A stretch of DNA of 34,845 nucleotides from an uncultured Clostridia bacterium (GCA_947365965.1 CANAZG010000023.1:1-34845); one strand, 5' to 3'. Positions 16,283 to 24,450 are shown, counted from the first letter of the stretch. A program made the numbers and translations. Notes: generated from the letters alone by a model not told the origin.

Positions 16283-17225
16283 GGCAGCAGGCGACAAAGT
16301 GGCCGGGCGTTACTTCCCGCAGGGGGATAGAGGCGCCGGTACAGCTCTCGGTGGCATAGGGACAGCGGCTGGCGAACCGGCAGCCAGGCTTGGGGTCAAT
16401 GGGGCTTGTGACCTCGCCTTGGATGATCGTCCGCTTTTTGCTCCTGCTGCTCAGGTTGGGCACCGGAATGGCCTCCAGAAGAGCCCGGGTGTAGGGGTGG
16501 AGAGGATTGTCGAAGAGCTCCTGTTTGTCCGTCAGTTCCACGCACTCACCCAGGTAGAGCACCGCGATCTCGTTGCTGATATGCTTGACAACGCTGAGGT
16601 CGTGGGTAATGAACATGTATGTCAAGCCCATCTGCTCCTGGAGGTCCATCATCAGGTTGAGGATCTGGGCCTGGATGGACACATCCAAGGCGGAGACGGG
16701 CTCATCACAGACAACAAATGCCGGATTGAGCGCCAGAGCCCGGGCTACGCCGATGCGCTGCCGGCGGCCGCCGTCCAGCTCGTGGGGATAGGTGTTGACA
16801 AACCGTTCCGCCAGACCCACGGTCTCCATCAGTTCAAAGACCCGGTCGTTGATCTCCGCCTGGCTCTTGAGAAGTCTGGTGACCTTGATCGGCTCTGCAA
16901 TCAGCTCGCTGACGGTCAGCCGGGGATTCAGGGAGGAATAGGGGTCCTGAAAGATGATCTGCATCTTCTGGCGCATCTTGTTCATCTCGCCGCTGCTGTA
17001 CTTGAGGATGTCCTCGCCGTTATAGAGGACCTGCCCCGCGGTCGCGTCGATCAGCCGGAGGATCACACGGCCCAGCGTGGACTTTCCGCAGCCGGACTCG
17101 CCAACGACGCCCAGCGTGTGCCCCTTGGTAATCTTCAGGTTGATGTCGTCCACAGCGTGCAGTTCCCCGCGGGAGGTCTTAAAATATTTCTTCAGTCCAA
17201 CTGTTTCAATCAAAGGTGTTTCCAT
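16275..17225 (-). CDS. Oligopeptide/dipeptide ABC transporter ATPase (OppF/DppF type)
   Basis: A 316-residue ATP-binding subunit. Walker A GESGCGKST (42-50), Q loop FQDPYSSLNP near 92, signature LDGGRRQR (150-157), Walker B VVCDEP (171-176), then the Opp-type C-terminal Cys-rich region (CRFASRCPYATESC) that can bind an Fe-S cluster. The signature reads LDGGRRQR instead of LSGGQRQR, a variant I recall in clostridial DppF proteins. The ATG at 17225 follows AAGGAAAGG and lies 20 bases after the partner ATPase. Confidence 0.93.
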   Translation of the reverse strand: METPLIETVGLKKYFKTSRGELHAVDDINLKITKGHTLGVVGESGCGKSTLGRVILRLIDATAGQVLYNGEDILKYSSGEMNKMRQKMQIIFQDPYSSLNPRLTVSELIAEPIKVTRLLKSQAEINDRVFELMETVGLAERFVNTYPHELDGGRRQRIGVARALALNPAFVVCDEPVSALDVSIQAQILNLMMDLQEQMGLTYMFITHDLSVVKHISNEIAVLYLGECVELTDKQELFDNPLHPYTRALLEAIPVPNLSSRSKKRTIIQGEVTSPIDPKPGCRFASRCPYATESCTGASIPLREVTPGHFVACCHV

Positions 17226-17245
17226 GTCGCTTGTACCGCCTTTCC

Positions 17246-18259
17246 TTATTTCCACAGATGGCACTTGACCATATGCGTTCCATGGAGCACCTCCGCAGGC
17301 TTCCGGGATCTGCACTGGTCGGCAGCCTTGCCGCACCTGGGCGCGAAGGGGCACCCCTCGGGGAGCTGCGTGGGATCGGGCATCAGACCGTCGATGGGAT
17401 GGAGGCGCCGCTCACTCTTGGTCATGTCCGGGATGGAGCCGAACAGGCCCTCGGTGTAGGGGTGGTTGCCCTCCCCCTTGAAAATGTCCTCCACGCTGCC
17501 AATCTCGATGATTTCGCCGGCATACATGATTGCCACCCGGTCGCAGGTCTCCGCCACCACGCCCAGATCGTGGGTGATCAGCAGCATGGCGGTGCCCAGC
17601 TCCTCCTTCAGCCTGCGCATCATCTCCAGCACTTGAGCCTGGATCGTGACATCCAGGGCTGTGGTCGGCTCGTCCGCCAGGAGGAGACGGGGCTCGCAGG
17701 CCAGTGCCATGGCAATGACCACGCGCTGCTTCATACCGCCGGAGAATTGGTGTGGATACTCATTTTTTCGGGCCGGAGGCAGTCCTACCAGCTCCAGGAT
17801 TTCGTCTACCCGCCGTCCAATCTGGTCCGCTCTCATGCTCTTTCCGGACTTACCCGGGTTCCGTCCGGACGCCGAATCCCCTTTGTCCTCCTTTGCGTGG
17901 ATTTCCAACACTTCGGCAATCTGCTCACCGATGGTGAGCGTGGGGTTCAGGCTGGTCATAGGGTCCTGAAAGATCATAGACACCTCGGCACCCCGCATCT
18001 CCCGCAGCTGGGAGGGACTGGCGTGGAGCACGTCCAGATCCCCCAGCTGAATCTCGCCCTTGGTGATGAATCCCAGGCGGTCAGGCAGCAGATTCATGAC
18101 GCTCAGTGCCGTGGTGGTCTTTCCGGCGCCGGTCTCGCCGACCAGCCCCAGAGTCTCACCCTTGTACAGGTCCAGATTCAAGCCGTTGACCGCTCGGACC
18201 ACGTCGTCTTCCGTGTGGTATTCCACGTGAAGATCTCGAATTTTCAGTAAGTTTTCCAT
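17246..18259 (-). CDS. Oligopeptide/dipeptide ABC transporter ATPase (OppD/DppD type)
   Basis: A 337-residue ATP-binding subunit that pairs with the OppF-type ATPase. Walker A GETGAGKTT (41-49), FQDPMTSLNP, signature FSGGMKQR, Walker B LLLADEP, and the C-terminal oligopeptide-transporter region CPFAPRCGKAADQC. An unusual lysine/glycine-rich insert (about residues 125-150, KEDKGDSASGRNPGKSGK) lies between the Q loop and the signature. GAGG precedes the ATG. It follows the DppC permease by 10 bases. Confidence 0.93.
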   Translation of the reverse strand: MENLLKIRDLHVEYHTEDDVVRAVNGLNLDLYKGETLGLVGETGAGKTTTALSVMNLLPDRLGFITKGEIQLGDLDVLHASPSQLREMRGAEVSMIFQDPMTSLNPTLTIGEQIAEVLEIHAKEDKGDSASGRNPGKSGKSMRADQIGRRVDEILELVGLPPARKNEYPHQFSGGMKQRVVIAMALACEPRLLLADEPTTALDVTIQAQVLEMMRRLKEELGTAMLLITHDLGVVAETCDRVAIMYAGEIIEIGSVEDIFKGEGNHPYTEGLFGSIPDMTKSERRLHPIDGLMPDPTQLPEGCPFAPRCGKAADQCRSRKPAEVLHGTHMVKCHLWK

Positions 18260-18269
18260 TCACTGTTCC

Positions 18270-19163
18270 TCAATTCTTCATCTTCGGGTCCAAGGCGTCC
18301 CGCAGACCGTCGCCGATCAGGTTCAGCGCCATAACGGTGCAGATGATCGCCAGGCCCGGGAGCAGGACCAGGTGGGGGTAGTAGCGCATCTGCTCGCGGC
18401 CCTCTGCCAGCATGGAGCCCCACTCAGGCGTGGGGGGAGAGATCCCCAGGCCGATAAAGCTCAAGCTGGAGACCGTGATGACGGCAGTGGCCACATTCAG
18501 AGATGCCTGGACAATGATGGGGCCAATGGCGTTGGGGAGAACGTGGCGCATAATGATGCGGGCGTGTTTGGTGCCGCAGGCCCGCGCCGCCTCAATGTAA
18601 TCCTGTCCGCGGATGGAGAGGATGGAGGAGCGTACAATACGCGAGAACCGGGGGATGCTGGAGAGGCTCATGGCCAGCAGCAGATTGATCATGTTGGGAC
18701 CCAGAACGGCCACAATAGTGATGGACATCAGCAGGCTGGGGATCGCCAGGAACACATCCATGATCCGCATCAGGACATTGTCCACAGCGCCTCCAAAGTA
18801 GCCTGCACAGGAGCCGATGATCAAGCCCGCCACCAGGGAGATGGACACCGAGGCGACGCCTACAAACAGGGAGATCCGTCCTCCGTAGATGATACGGGCG
18901 AACATATCGCGGCCATTGGCGTCCGTACCAAAAATATGCTCGGCGCAGGGGGGCATCAGGCGCTGGTCCATGTGCATGGTGATGGCATCCGCCTCATAGT
19001 CCGCAACCAGCGGGGCGCAGATGGCCAGCAGGAGCATGGCAGCAAAGAGCGCCACGCCAAGAACAGCGGGCTTGTTCCTGAAAAAGCGGCGGAGAATGGA
19101 CGCCGCCTGGCTGCGCTTTTTCACGCGGGTCTTGCTTTTGGTGATTTCAACAGTTTTCTTCAT
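18270..19163 (-). CDS. ABC transporter permease (DppC/OppC type)
   Basis: A 297-residue inner-membrane permease with an N-terminal basic tail (residues 1-30), TM1 (residues about 32-52), and the OppC-like FGTDANGRDMFARIIYGGRISLFVG segment (start quoted FGTDANGRD). The EAA loop that contacts the ATPase is visible as EAARACGTKHARIIMRH. It imports peptides or peptide-like compounds together with the DppB-type partner, 10 bases upstream. Confidence 0.93.
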   Translation of the reverse strand: MKKTVEITKSKTRVKKRSQAASILRRFFRNKPAVLGVALFAAMLLLAICAPLVADYEADAITMHMDQRLMPPCAEHIFGTDANGRDMFARIIYGGRISLFVGVASVSISLVAGLIIGSCAGYFGGAVDNVLMRIMDVFLAIPSLLMSITIVAVLGPNMINLLLAMSLSSIPRFSRIVRSSILSIRGQDYIEAARACGTKHARIIMRHVLPNAIGPIIVQASLNVATAVITVSSLSFIGLGISPPTPEWGSMLAEGREQMRYYPHLVLLPGLAIICTVMALNLIGDGLRDALDPKMKN

Positions 19164-19173
19164 ATCTCTACCC

Positions 19174-20109
19174 TCACGCCTTTTTCACATACTGCGACTT
19201 GATACGGGGATCCACGTATGCATACAGGATATCCACGATCAAGTTGATGATGCCGCCCATAAAGGCAACGAACATGACGGCTGCGACAACAAGGGGCGTG
19301 TCCTTCTGACGCACCGCCTGAATGACCAGGGAGCCCAGGCCAGGCATGGCGAAGACGCTCTCGATGATCATGGTGCCGCCCAGCAGGGAGCCAAACTGCA
19401 GACCCACGATCGTGATAACAGGGAGCATGGCGTTGCGGAGGATGTGCCTGCGGACAACGACGCCCTCCTTGCAGCCCTTCGCCCTGGCGGTACGGATGTA
19501 GTCCTGCTTGGTGACCTCCAGCACACTGGAGCGGGTCATGCGGATCAGGTTGGCCATCATGCCAGCGCCCAAGGTAACGCAGGGCAGAATATAGTGCTTG
19601 AGGGTATCAACCCCCTGCGCCGGGAGCAGGTGGAGGTTCAGGGAGAACACCAGCTGCATCATCAGGCCAAGCCAGAACACCGGCATGGAGGTGAGCAGAA
19701 GGGAGATCATTAGGGTCACACTGTCGACCCAGGTGTATTTTTTGACTGCGGAGATAATCCCTGTGGGCAGACCGAGGAGCAGCATGACAAAGGTGGAGCC
19801 GATTGCCAGAGCGACCGTACTGGGCATTCTGGCGATGATCTGGTCGAATACAGGGATGTTGAATATCCAGGAGGTCCCCAGGTCCCCCTTTAGCATATTC
19901 AGCATATGGCGGCCATATTGGATCAGGAAGGGATCGTTTAATCCCATCTCATCCCGCAGCGCTTCGACAGCCGCCAGGTCCGCGTTTTCACCCAGGATCA
20001 TCCGGGCGGGATCACCGGGAGATATGCTCATCAGCGCATAGATGACAAATGAGATGCCCAGCAGAACAGGGATCATCATCAGAACTCTTTTGAAAATATA
20101 TTTGTGCAT
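19174..20109 (-). CDS. ABC transporter permease (DppB/OppB type)
   Basis: A 311-residue inner-membrane permease with six membrane segments. It starts MHKYIFKRVLMMIPVLLGIS, the typical OppB N-terminus, and has the EAA loop RTARAKGCKEGVVVRRHILRN (quoted by its core RTARAKGCKEG). It is the first permease gene after the substrate-binding protein, separated from it by a strong hairpin at 20146-20184. Confidence 0.93.
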   Translation of the reverse strand: MHKYIFKRVLMMIPVLLGISFVIYALMSISPGDPARMILGENADLAAVEALRDEMGLNDPFLIQYGRHMLNMLKGDLGTSWIFNIPVFDQIIARMPSTVALAIGSTFVMLLLGLPTGIISAVKKYTWVDSVTLMISLLLTSMPVFWLGLMMQLVFSLNLHLLPAQGVDTLKHYILPCVTLGAGMMANLIRMTRSSVLEVTKQDYIRTARAKGCKEGVVVRRHILRNAMLPVITIVGLQFGSLLGGTMIIESVFAMPGLGSLVIQAVRQKDTPLVVAAVMFVAFMGGIINLIVDILYAYVDPRIKSQYVKKA

Positions 20110-20145
20110 CCTATTACCCCATAAATCAGTTGTGGCAGGTCATAA

Positions 20146-20184
20146 GCAGCGGGCCAAAATCCGTTATGGATTCCGGCCCGCTGC
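20146..20184 (-). promoter_or_regulatory. Stem-loop between the binding-protein and permease genes
   Basis: GCAGCGGGCC (20146-20155) pairs perfectly with GGCCCGCTGC (20175-20184), with an inner AATCC/GGATT stem and a GTTAT loop. There is no U tract on the minus strand. Such hairpins after binding-protein genes usually protect the upstream message or cause partial termination, giving more binding protein than transporter. Confidence 0.7.
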
Positions 20185-20248
20185 AGCCGGTCCGATCGTA
20201 TGGTCCCTGCGCTGAAACACAGGGCTCATACCGCTTTGCTGCGTTGAA

Positions 20249-21823
20249 TTACTCCGTCCAGCTTAGGTCCTTCAGATACAGACGGCGCGAGGGATTGGCG
20301 ATCACACCCTGGAGCTTGATGTTGTAAGCAGAGCCGTTCATGGGAACGTACAGAGGAATGGTGATGGCCTCTTCCTTCATGAACTGGCAGATATCACGGT
20401 ACAGCTGCTCGCGCTGCGCCTGGTCGTTGGAGGTCCTGGCGGTCTCCAGCATCTCGTCCAGCTCCGGGTTCGAGTTGCAGTGGTAGTTCCGGCCGGCGCC
20501 GCCGGTGGCATCGGTGTGATAGAGTGCGTAGATGTAGTCGGCGTCGGGATAGAAGGCGGTGGCGGACATGATGGAGATCTCATACTGCTTGTCGTCACGC
20601 ATTTCCTGGAGGAACTTGGCGCGCTCCATCTTCTCAATGTTCACCGTGATGCCGATCTGGCGCAGCTGCTCCTGGAGAATCTCGGCGGGCTTGGAGTAGG
20701 CGGCGGATTCCATGCACTTCAGGGTCACTGTGACGCCGTCGGGATAGCCGGCGGCAGCCAGATGCTCCTTGGCCTTCTCCAGATTCTGCTCGTTGTTCTT
20801 GAAATCGGAAGGCCAGCCTTGGGTGATGGGGGACATGGGGGTCTCGCAGGGGCTGCCCACGCCGTTCATAGCGCCGTCGATGAACTCCTGCCGGTTGACC
20901 GCATAGGACACCGCCAAGCGCAGGTCCCGGTTGGCAAAGGGGCCCTCCTTGTTGTTCATAGAGATAAAGTAGGTGGATGCGGAGGCGCCCTCTACATAGC
21001 CCAGGGACGGGGTGTCGATGATGTGCTGGCGGTCCGCCATGGAGACGCCCTCCAGCAGGTCGATCTCGCCGTTCTCCAGAGCGATGGCCTGTGTGGTGGA
21101 GTCGGGGATGATCTTATAGGTCACCGTCTTGAGGGCGGGAGCACCGTTCCAATACTCGTCAAACCGCTCAAGGGTAATCTTGTCGCCGCTTTCCCAGGAG
21201 GACAGCTTGTATGCGCCGGTGCCGACAGGATTTCTGGTGAAGGCATCGGGATCCTTCTCATAGGCGGATTTGCAGACGATGCTGAACTGGGAGGAGCCCG
21301 CGCAGTACTCAACAGGGCCGAAAGGATGCAGCAGGGTCAGCTTCACGGTGTAGTCGTCGACCTTCTCCATGGACTTCATGGCAGAGTTGACATTCTGCGC
21401 CGCAGCGTAAGGGATGACCTGCTCGTAGGTGAAGACCACATCGTCGGCAGTCATGGCAGAGCCGTCGTGGAACTTCACTCCCTGACGCAGGTGGAAGGTG
21501 ATCTCTGTGCCATCCTCGGAATAGTCCCAGCTCTCGGCCAGGCCGGGGGTCAGGCTTCCGTCCGTATGGAATTCAATAAGGCTGTCATAGATGTTGTTGG
21601 TGATGGACCAGGCGGCAAAGTCGTCGGCCACCAAGGTGTTCAAGGTGCTGGGCTCCGAGCTCATGGCGATAACCAGTGTATCCTTCGTGCTGCCAGTAGT
21701 GTTCTCGCCGGAGGGGGTGCTACTACCGCCGGTGCCGGGGTTGCTGCCGCTATCGGTTCCGCCGCAGGCCACCAGGGATAGTACCATGGCGACAGAAAGC
21801 AACAGGCTCATGATCTTCTTCAT
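20249..21823 (-). CDS. Extracellular substrate-binding lipoprotein, family 5 (Opp/Dpp type)
   Basis: A 524-residue lipoprotein that captures the substrate outside the cell. Signal peptide MKKIMSLLLSVAMVLSLVACGG with lipobox LVAC (Cys at about residue 20), then a Gly/Ser/Thr linker (about 22-45). Family-5 features follow: ITFHLRQGVKFHDGSAMTADDV and the closing LKLQG...P region. The ATG at 21823 is preferred over the GTG six bases upstream because AGGAG lies 9 bases before it. It is the first gene of the uronate/peptide operon. Family 5 also takes up some oligosaccharides, so the peptide specificity is not proven. Confidence 0.93.
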   Translation of the reverse strand: MKKIMSLLLSVAMVLSLVACGGTDSGSNPGTGGSSTPSGENTTGSTKDTLVIAMSSEPSTLNTLVADDFAAWSITNNIYDSLIEFHTDGSLTPGLAESWDYSEDGTEITFHLRQGVKFHDGSAMTADDVVFTYEQVIPYAAAQNVNSAMKSMEKVDDYTVKLTLLHPFGPVEYCAGSSQFSIVCKSAYEKDPDAFTRNPVGTGAYKLSSWESGDKITLERFDEYWNGAPALKTVTYKIIPDSTTQAIALENGEIDLLEGVSMADRQHIIDTPSLGYVEGASASTYFISMNNKEGPFANRDLRLAVSYAVNRQEFIDGAMNGVGSPCETPMSPITQGWPSDFKNNEQNLEKAKEHLAAAGYPDGVTVTLKCMESAAYSKPAEILQEQLRQIGITVNIEKMERAKFLQEMRDDKQYEISIMSATAFYPDADYIYALYHTDATGGAGRNYHCNSNPELDEMLETARTSNDQAQREQLYRDICQFMKEEAITIPLYVPMNGSAYNIKLQGVIANPSRRLYLKDLSWTE

Positions 21824-21963
21824 TTTCACGCTCTCCTTTTTCTTTTAAGTAGTTAGGCTCTGCATTCACAGGGGCTGAACACCGGCCGGGCTGTTTTTCC
21901 AGCCTGCCGTATGCATGGGGCTTGGAGCATGTCCCGAAGAATGTCCGCGCCCTTTCCCCGACA

Positions 21964-21981
21964 GGCCGAAAAACTTCGGCC
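21964..21981 (-). promoter_or_regulatory. Leader hairpin upstream of the binding-protein gene
   Basis: GGCCGAA-AAAC-TTCGGCC forms a 7-bp stem within the roughly 280-base untranslated leader (21824-22107) of the operon. No U tract follows on the minus strand, and no known riboswitch motif was recognised. Role unknown. Confidence 0.35.
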
Positions 21982-22107
21982 GATCCGGTATTCCTCAGCT
22001 GTGGTGCAGCTTTTTACAAAACTGCGGGCCTGGGACTCGCAGGATTGCACGAGTGAGGACGGGAAGGAAGTTTTCCGGATGTTTCCTCTGCTGGTAATGT
22101 TATCAAT

Positions 22108-22123
22108 ATTATCTCTGATATTA
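22108..22123. promoter_or_regulatory. Candidate GntR operator at the operon promoter
   Basis: ATTATCTCTGATATTA matches the consensus ATTATTASTGRTAATA at 13 of 16 positions, in an AT-rich stretch (22099-22128) upstream of the minus-strand operon. A clear -35/-10 pair for that operon was not found. The region 21824-22357 otherwise holds no gene. Confidence 0.45.
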
Positions 22124-22276
22124 TTAACTCGACATCATCATACCATATCCGCGCCCTATATCTATGAACAAATTGTTAACAAACTGTAAATACCGCCGGT
22201 TTTGCTCGGATTCGTGGATTCTTGACAAAAATTTATTTATTTTTGTGACATATTGCGTTAATGTATTTTGATTGGA

Positions 22277-22305
22277 TTGACTTTTGATATTATTAGTGAT
22301 AATAT
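22277..22305 (+). promoter_or_regulatory. Promoter of the GntR gene with overlapping operator
   Basis: TTGACT (22277-22282) and TAATAT (22300-22305) are separated by 17 bases. The palindrome ATATTAT-TAGTG-ATAATAT (22287-22305) fills the spacer and covers the -10, so a bound repressor would block RNA polymerase. This suggests autoregulation. Confidence 0.7.
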
Positions 22306-22357
22306 ATATAGGATTGCAATTCAGCAGGTTCAATTTATAATGATGAGGAGCATACAT

Positions 22358-23008
22358 ATGAGCAAAAAGAACGCAGCCGTGTCCCTGAAGGATCTTGTGT
22401 ACCGCGGCATCATTGAGCAGATCTGTACCGGCGCACTTCCGCCGAGGTCCGTTATTACGGAGAAACAGATGATTGAGACCTTTGGTGTCAGCAAGTCCCC
22501 TGTGCGCGAGGCCCTGATCCAGCTCTGCGCGGAAAATGTTTTGGAGAGCATGCCCCGCTACGGCTACCAAATCATCCCCGTCACTGCCAAGGACGTGCAG
22601 GATCTCACGGAGCTGCGCCTCTATCTGGAGGTGTCCAGCCTGCACAAGGTGCTGGAGAATATCACGCCTGCGCAGCTGGAGGAACTGCGGGCACAAAATG
22701 AGCGCCGCCACCAGAATGAGGAGTCAAAGACTGTCTGGACCGCTTGGAACAACAACAGGGATTTCCACATGCAGCTCATCAGCTATGCGGGAAACACACA
22801 GGTCACGCTGGCACTGAACCGGGCGCTGACCACCTATCGCCGTGCCTACGCCATGGCCTATGTCTCCCAAAGGGAGCAGATGACCGCGATCCACAGCGGC
22901 GTCCTGCATGATATGGTTGTAAATGCGCTGGAAGAGCACGACCTGACTGCCGCCCGCAATGCCCTGGGGAAGGACATCGGCGCTGTGGAGATGGACTGGC
23001 TCGGATAA
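22358..23008 (+). CDS. GntR-family transcriptional regulator (FCD subfamily)
   Basis: A 216-residue DNA-binding regulator. The winged HTH is at about residues 8-75 (ITEKQMIETFGVSKSPVREALIQL, core GVSKSPVREAL is the GntR signature). A helical FCD effector domain follows (DLTELRLYLEVSSL, FHMQLI, and HSGVLHDMV with likely metal-binding His). FCD regulators such as UxuR/ExuR sense sugar acids. The ATG at 22358 has GAGGAG 8 bases upstream; the open frame extends through its own promoter, so the longer start is wrong. It is divergent from the uronate/peptide operon, and is followed 20 bases later by the M24 peptidase gene. Confidence 0.9.
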   Translation: MSKKNAAVSLKDLVYRGIIEQICTGALPPRSVITEKQMIETFGVSKSPVREALIQLCAENVLESMPRYGYQIIPVTAKDVQDLTELRLYLEVSSLHKVLENITPAQLEELRAQNERRHQNEESKTVWTAWNNNRDFHMQLISYAGNTQVTLALNRALTTYRRAYAMAYVSQREQMTAIHSGVLHDMVVNALEEHDLTAARNALGKDIGAVEMDWLG

Positions 23009-23028
23009 ACACAAGGGAGATAACTGAA

Positions 23029-24117
23029 ATGTTTGACTACAACGCCCGCTGGGCAAGGGCCAGAGAGCAGATGCGTACCTTGGGAATCGACGCACTGGTC
23101 ATCTCTCCCTCTCAGGACATGGAGTACATGACAGGCTGCCCTCAGCGGTACATGGGCTGGACTGCCTTCCTGGTGGTCACGGCGCATGATATCTATTTTG
23201 TTGTCAGCGCCTTTGAGCTGGACATGTATCTCAAAACACCAGCCGGACAGGCCGAGTGTATTGGTTGGGGGCGGGGAGAGAGCGGTGTGGACAAGCTCAG
23301 AGCGCTGCTGGCCCCCTGCCGCACGGTGGCTGTATGCAGCCAGTTCCTGGCCGGTCATCTTTTGACGCTTCAGGAAGCTCTGCCCAATGTCCTGTGGCAA
23401 AATGGCGACCAGATCATGAGCCGCCTGCGGGTTATAAAAGATGCGGAGGAGATCCGCATTCTGCGGGAGGCCCAGCGGGCGGCAGAAAAAGCGCTGTACC
23501 GCGTTTTTGACGAAGGAATTCGGGGGCTTTCGGAGCATCAAGCCGCGGAAAAGATTATGCGCTGTCGGCTGGAGCTGGGATTTAATTCTGTGAAGCCTGG
23601 CATCGTGGCATCTGGACCGGGCAGCGCGGAGCCCCACCACTTCAATTCCGATCGGATCATCCAGTCTGGGGACATTGTAATGGTGGATATCGGCGGCGTC
23701 TATCAGGATTACTGCGCCGACATTACAAGGACTGTGGCAGTCGACTACGTGCCTGAGGGATTCCAGAAGATCTATGATCTCTGCCTTTCCGCCCACATGG
23801 CTGCTGTGAGAGGCGCTTACCCCAATATGACCTGTGGCGAGTTGGACAGCCTTGCCCGGAAAGTCATTGAGGACGGCGGCTATGGAAGCAGCTATATGCA
23901 TTCGTTGGGGCACGGCACTGGGTTAAGCCTCCACGAGCTTCCTACGATCAACCAAGGTATCACTGTGCCGCTGGCGCCGGGCACCGTCTTCACCATTGAA
24001 CCGGGTATCTATCTGCCCGGCAAATATGGTGTCCGTATCGAGGATCTGCTGGTTATGGCGGACCACGGAACGGAGACCTTCAACCTCTCCAGCAAGGAGC
24101 TTACCATCGTTCATTAG
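23029..24117 (+). CDS. Xaa-Pro-type M24 metallopeptidase
   Basis: A 362-residue creatinase/prolidase-fold enzyme (PepQ-like), which hydrolyses Xaa-Pro peptides in the cytoplasm. An N-terminal creatinase-like domain (1-130) precedes the pita-bread domain. Metal ligands are Asp220 (MVDIGG), Asp231 (CADITRT), His295 (GHGTGLSLHE), Glu324 (IEPG) and Glu338 (RIEDL). GGGAG lies before the ATG. It is cotranscribed with the GntR gene (20-base gap). Its stop is followed directly by mobile-element debris. With PepT and the PepV-like enzyme, it is the third peptidase of the locus. Confidence 0.92.
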   Translation: MFDYNARWARAREQMRTLGIDALVISPSQDMEYMTGCPQRYMGWTAFLVVTAHDIYFVVSAFELDMYLKTPAGQAECIGWGRGESGVDKLRALLAPCRTVAVCSQFLAGHLLTLQEALPNVLWQNGDQIMSRLRVIKDAEEIRILREAQRAAEKALYRVFDEGIRGLSEHQAAEKIMRCRLELGFNSVKPGIVASGPGSAEPHHFNSDRIIQSGDIVMVDIGGVYQDYCADITRTVAVDYVPEGFQKIYDLCLSAHMAAVRGAYPNMTCGELDSLARKVIEDGGYGSSYMHSLGHGTGLSLHELPTINQGITVPLAPGTVFTIEPGIYLPGKYGVRIEDLLVMADHGTETFNLSSKELTIVH

Positions 24118-24239
24118 AGCTCTCACGAAATTAAGAGAAGTGGTCAAAATTGCAGCTACCAGCAATCAAGGAAAAGCAACTTACGATGCTAAGACCAACT
24201 TCGTCCGAATCAGTTTGGACAAATCCCACGAAGCGGAGG

Positions 24240-24308
24240 TGTCAACGCTGATATGAAATTGTAAGAAAACGCCGAAGAAATTTTGTCATTTTTCGGCGGG
24301 AGGGTAAC
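24240..24308 (-). mobile_element. IS end remnant (probably IS21 family right end), copy B
   Basis: Bases 24251-24308 are identical, inverted, to 1453-1510. Read on the minus strand, the sequence follows the stop codon of an IstB fragment (24313) and ends in GCGTTGACA at 24240, the likely IS tip. The IS body would lie to the right. Bases 24118-24239, between the M24 gene and the tip, show only a short unidentified open stretch on the plus strand (KIAATSNQGKATYDAKTNF, part of 23996-24256). Confidence 0.75.
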
Positions 24309-24312
24309 AGAA

Positions 24313-24450
24313 TCAGTTATTTCCTTGCTGGAAAAGAGTGTTCACGATTTGCTGTTTCTGGCGCATAAATTCCTTGCGCTCCTTCAGGCGGTAAGAGTCG
24401 CCCTTGATGTTAATCACAGTGCAGTGATGCAGTACCCGATCCAGGATGCC
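24313..24450 (-). pseudogene. IstB-like ATP-binding protein, C-terminal fragment
   Basis: About 45 residues from ILDRVLHHCTVINIKGDSYR to the stop are typical of the IS21-family helper ATPase IstB C-terminus. All ATPase motifs are missing. It is the last part of an open frame that begins at 25464 in ParB. The join (TNYTG to ILDRVLHH) lies near 24450. Confidence 0.75.

Noticed and set aside
16275-17225. ATPase signature LDGGRRQR as a sign of inactivity
   Set aside because: The variant occurs, as I recall, in other clostridial DppF-type ATPases, and Walker A and B are intact.
16164-17459. 431-codon open frame on the plus strand
   Set aside because: Antisense to the OppF/OppD ATPases, which have all ABC motifs.
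20480-21781. 433-codon open frame on the plus strand
   Set aside because: Antisense to the binding lipoprotein gene; low-complexity Gly/Val-rich translation, no ribosome site.
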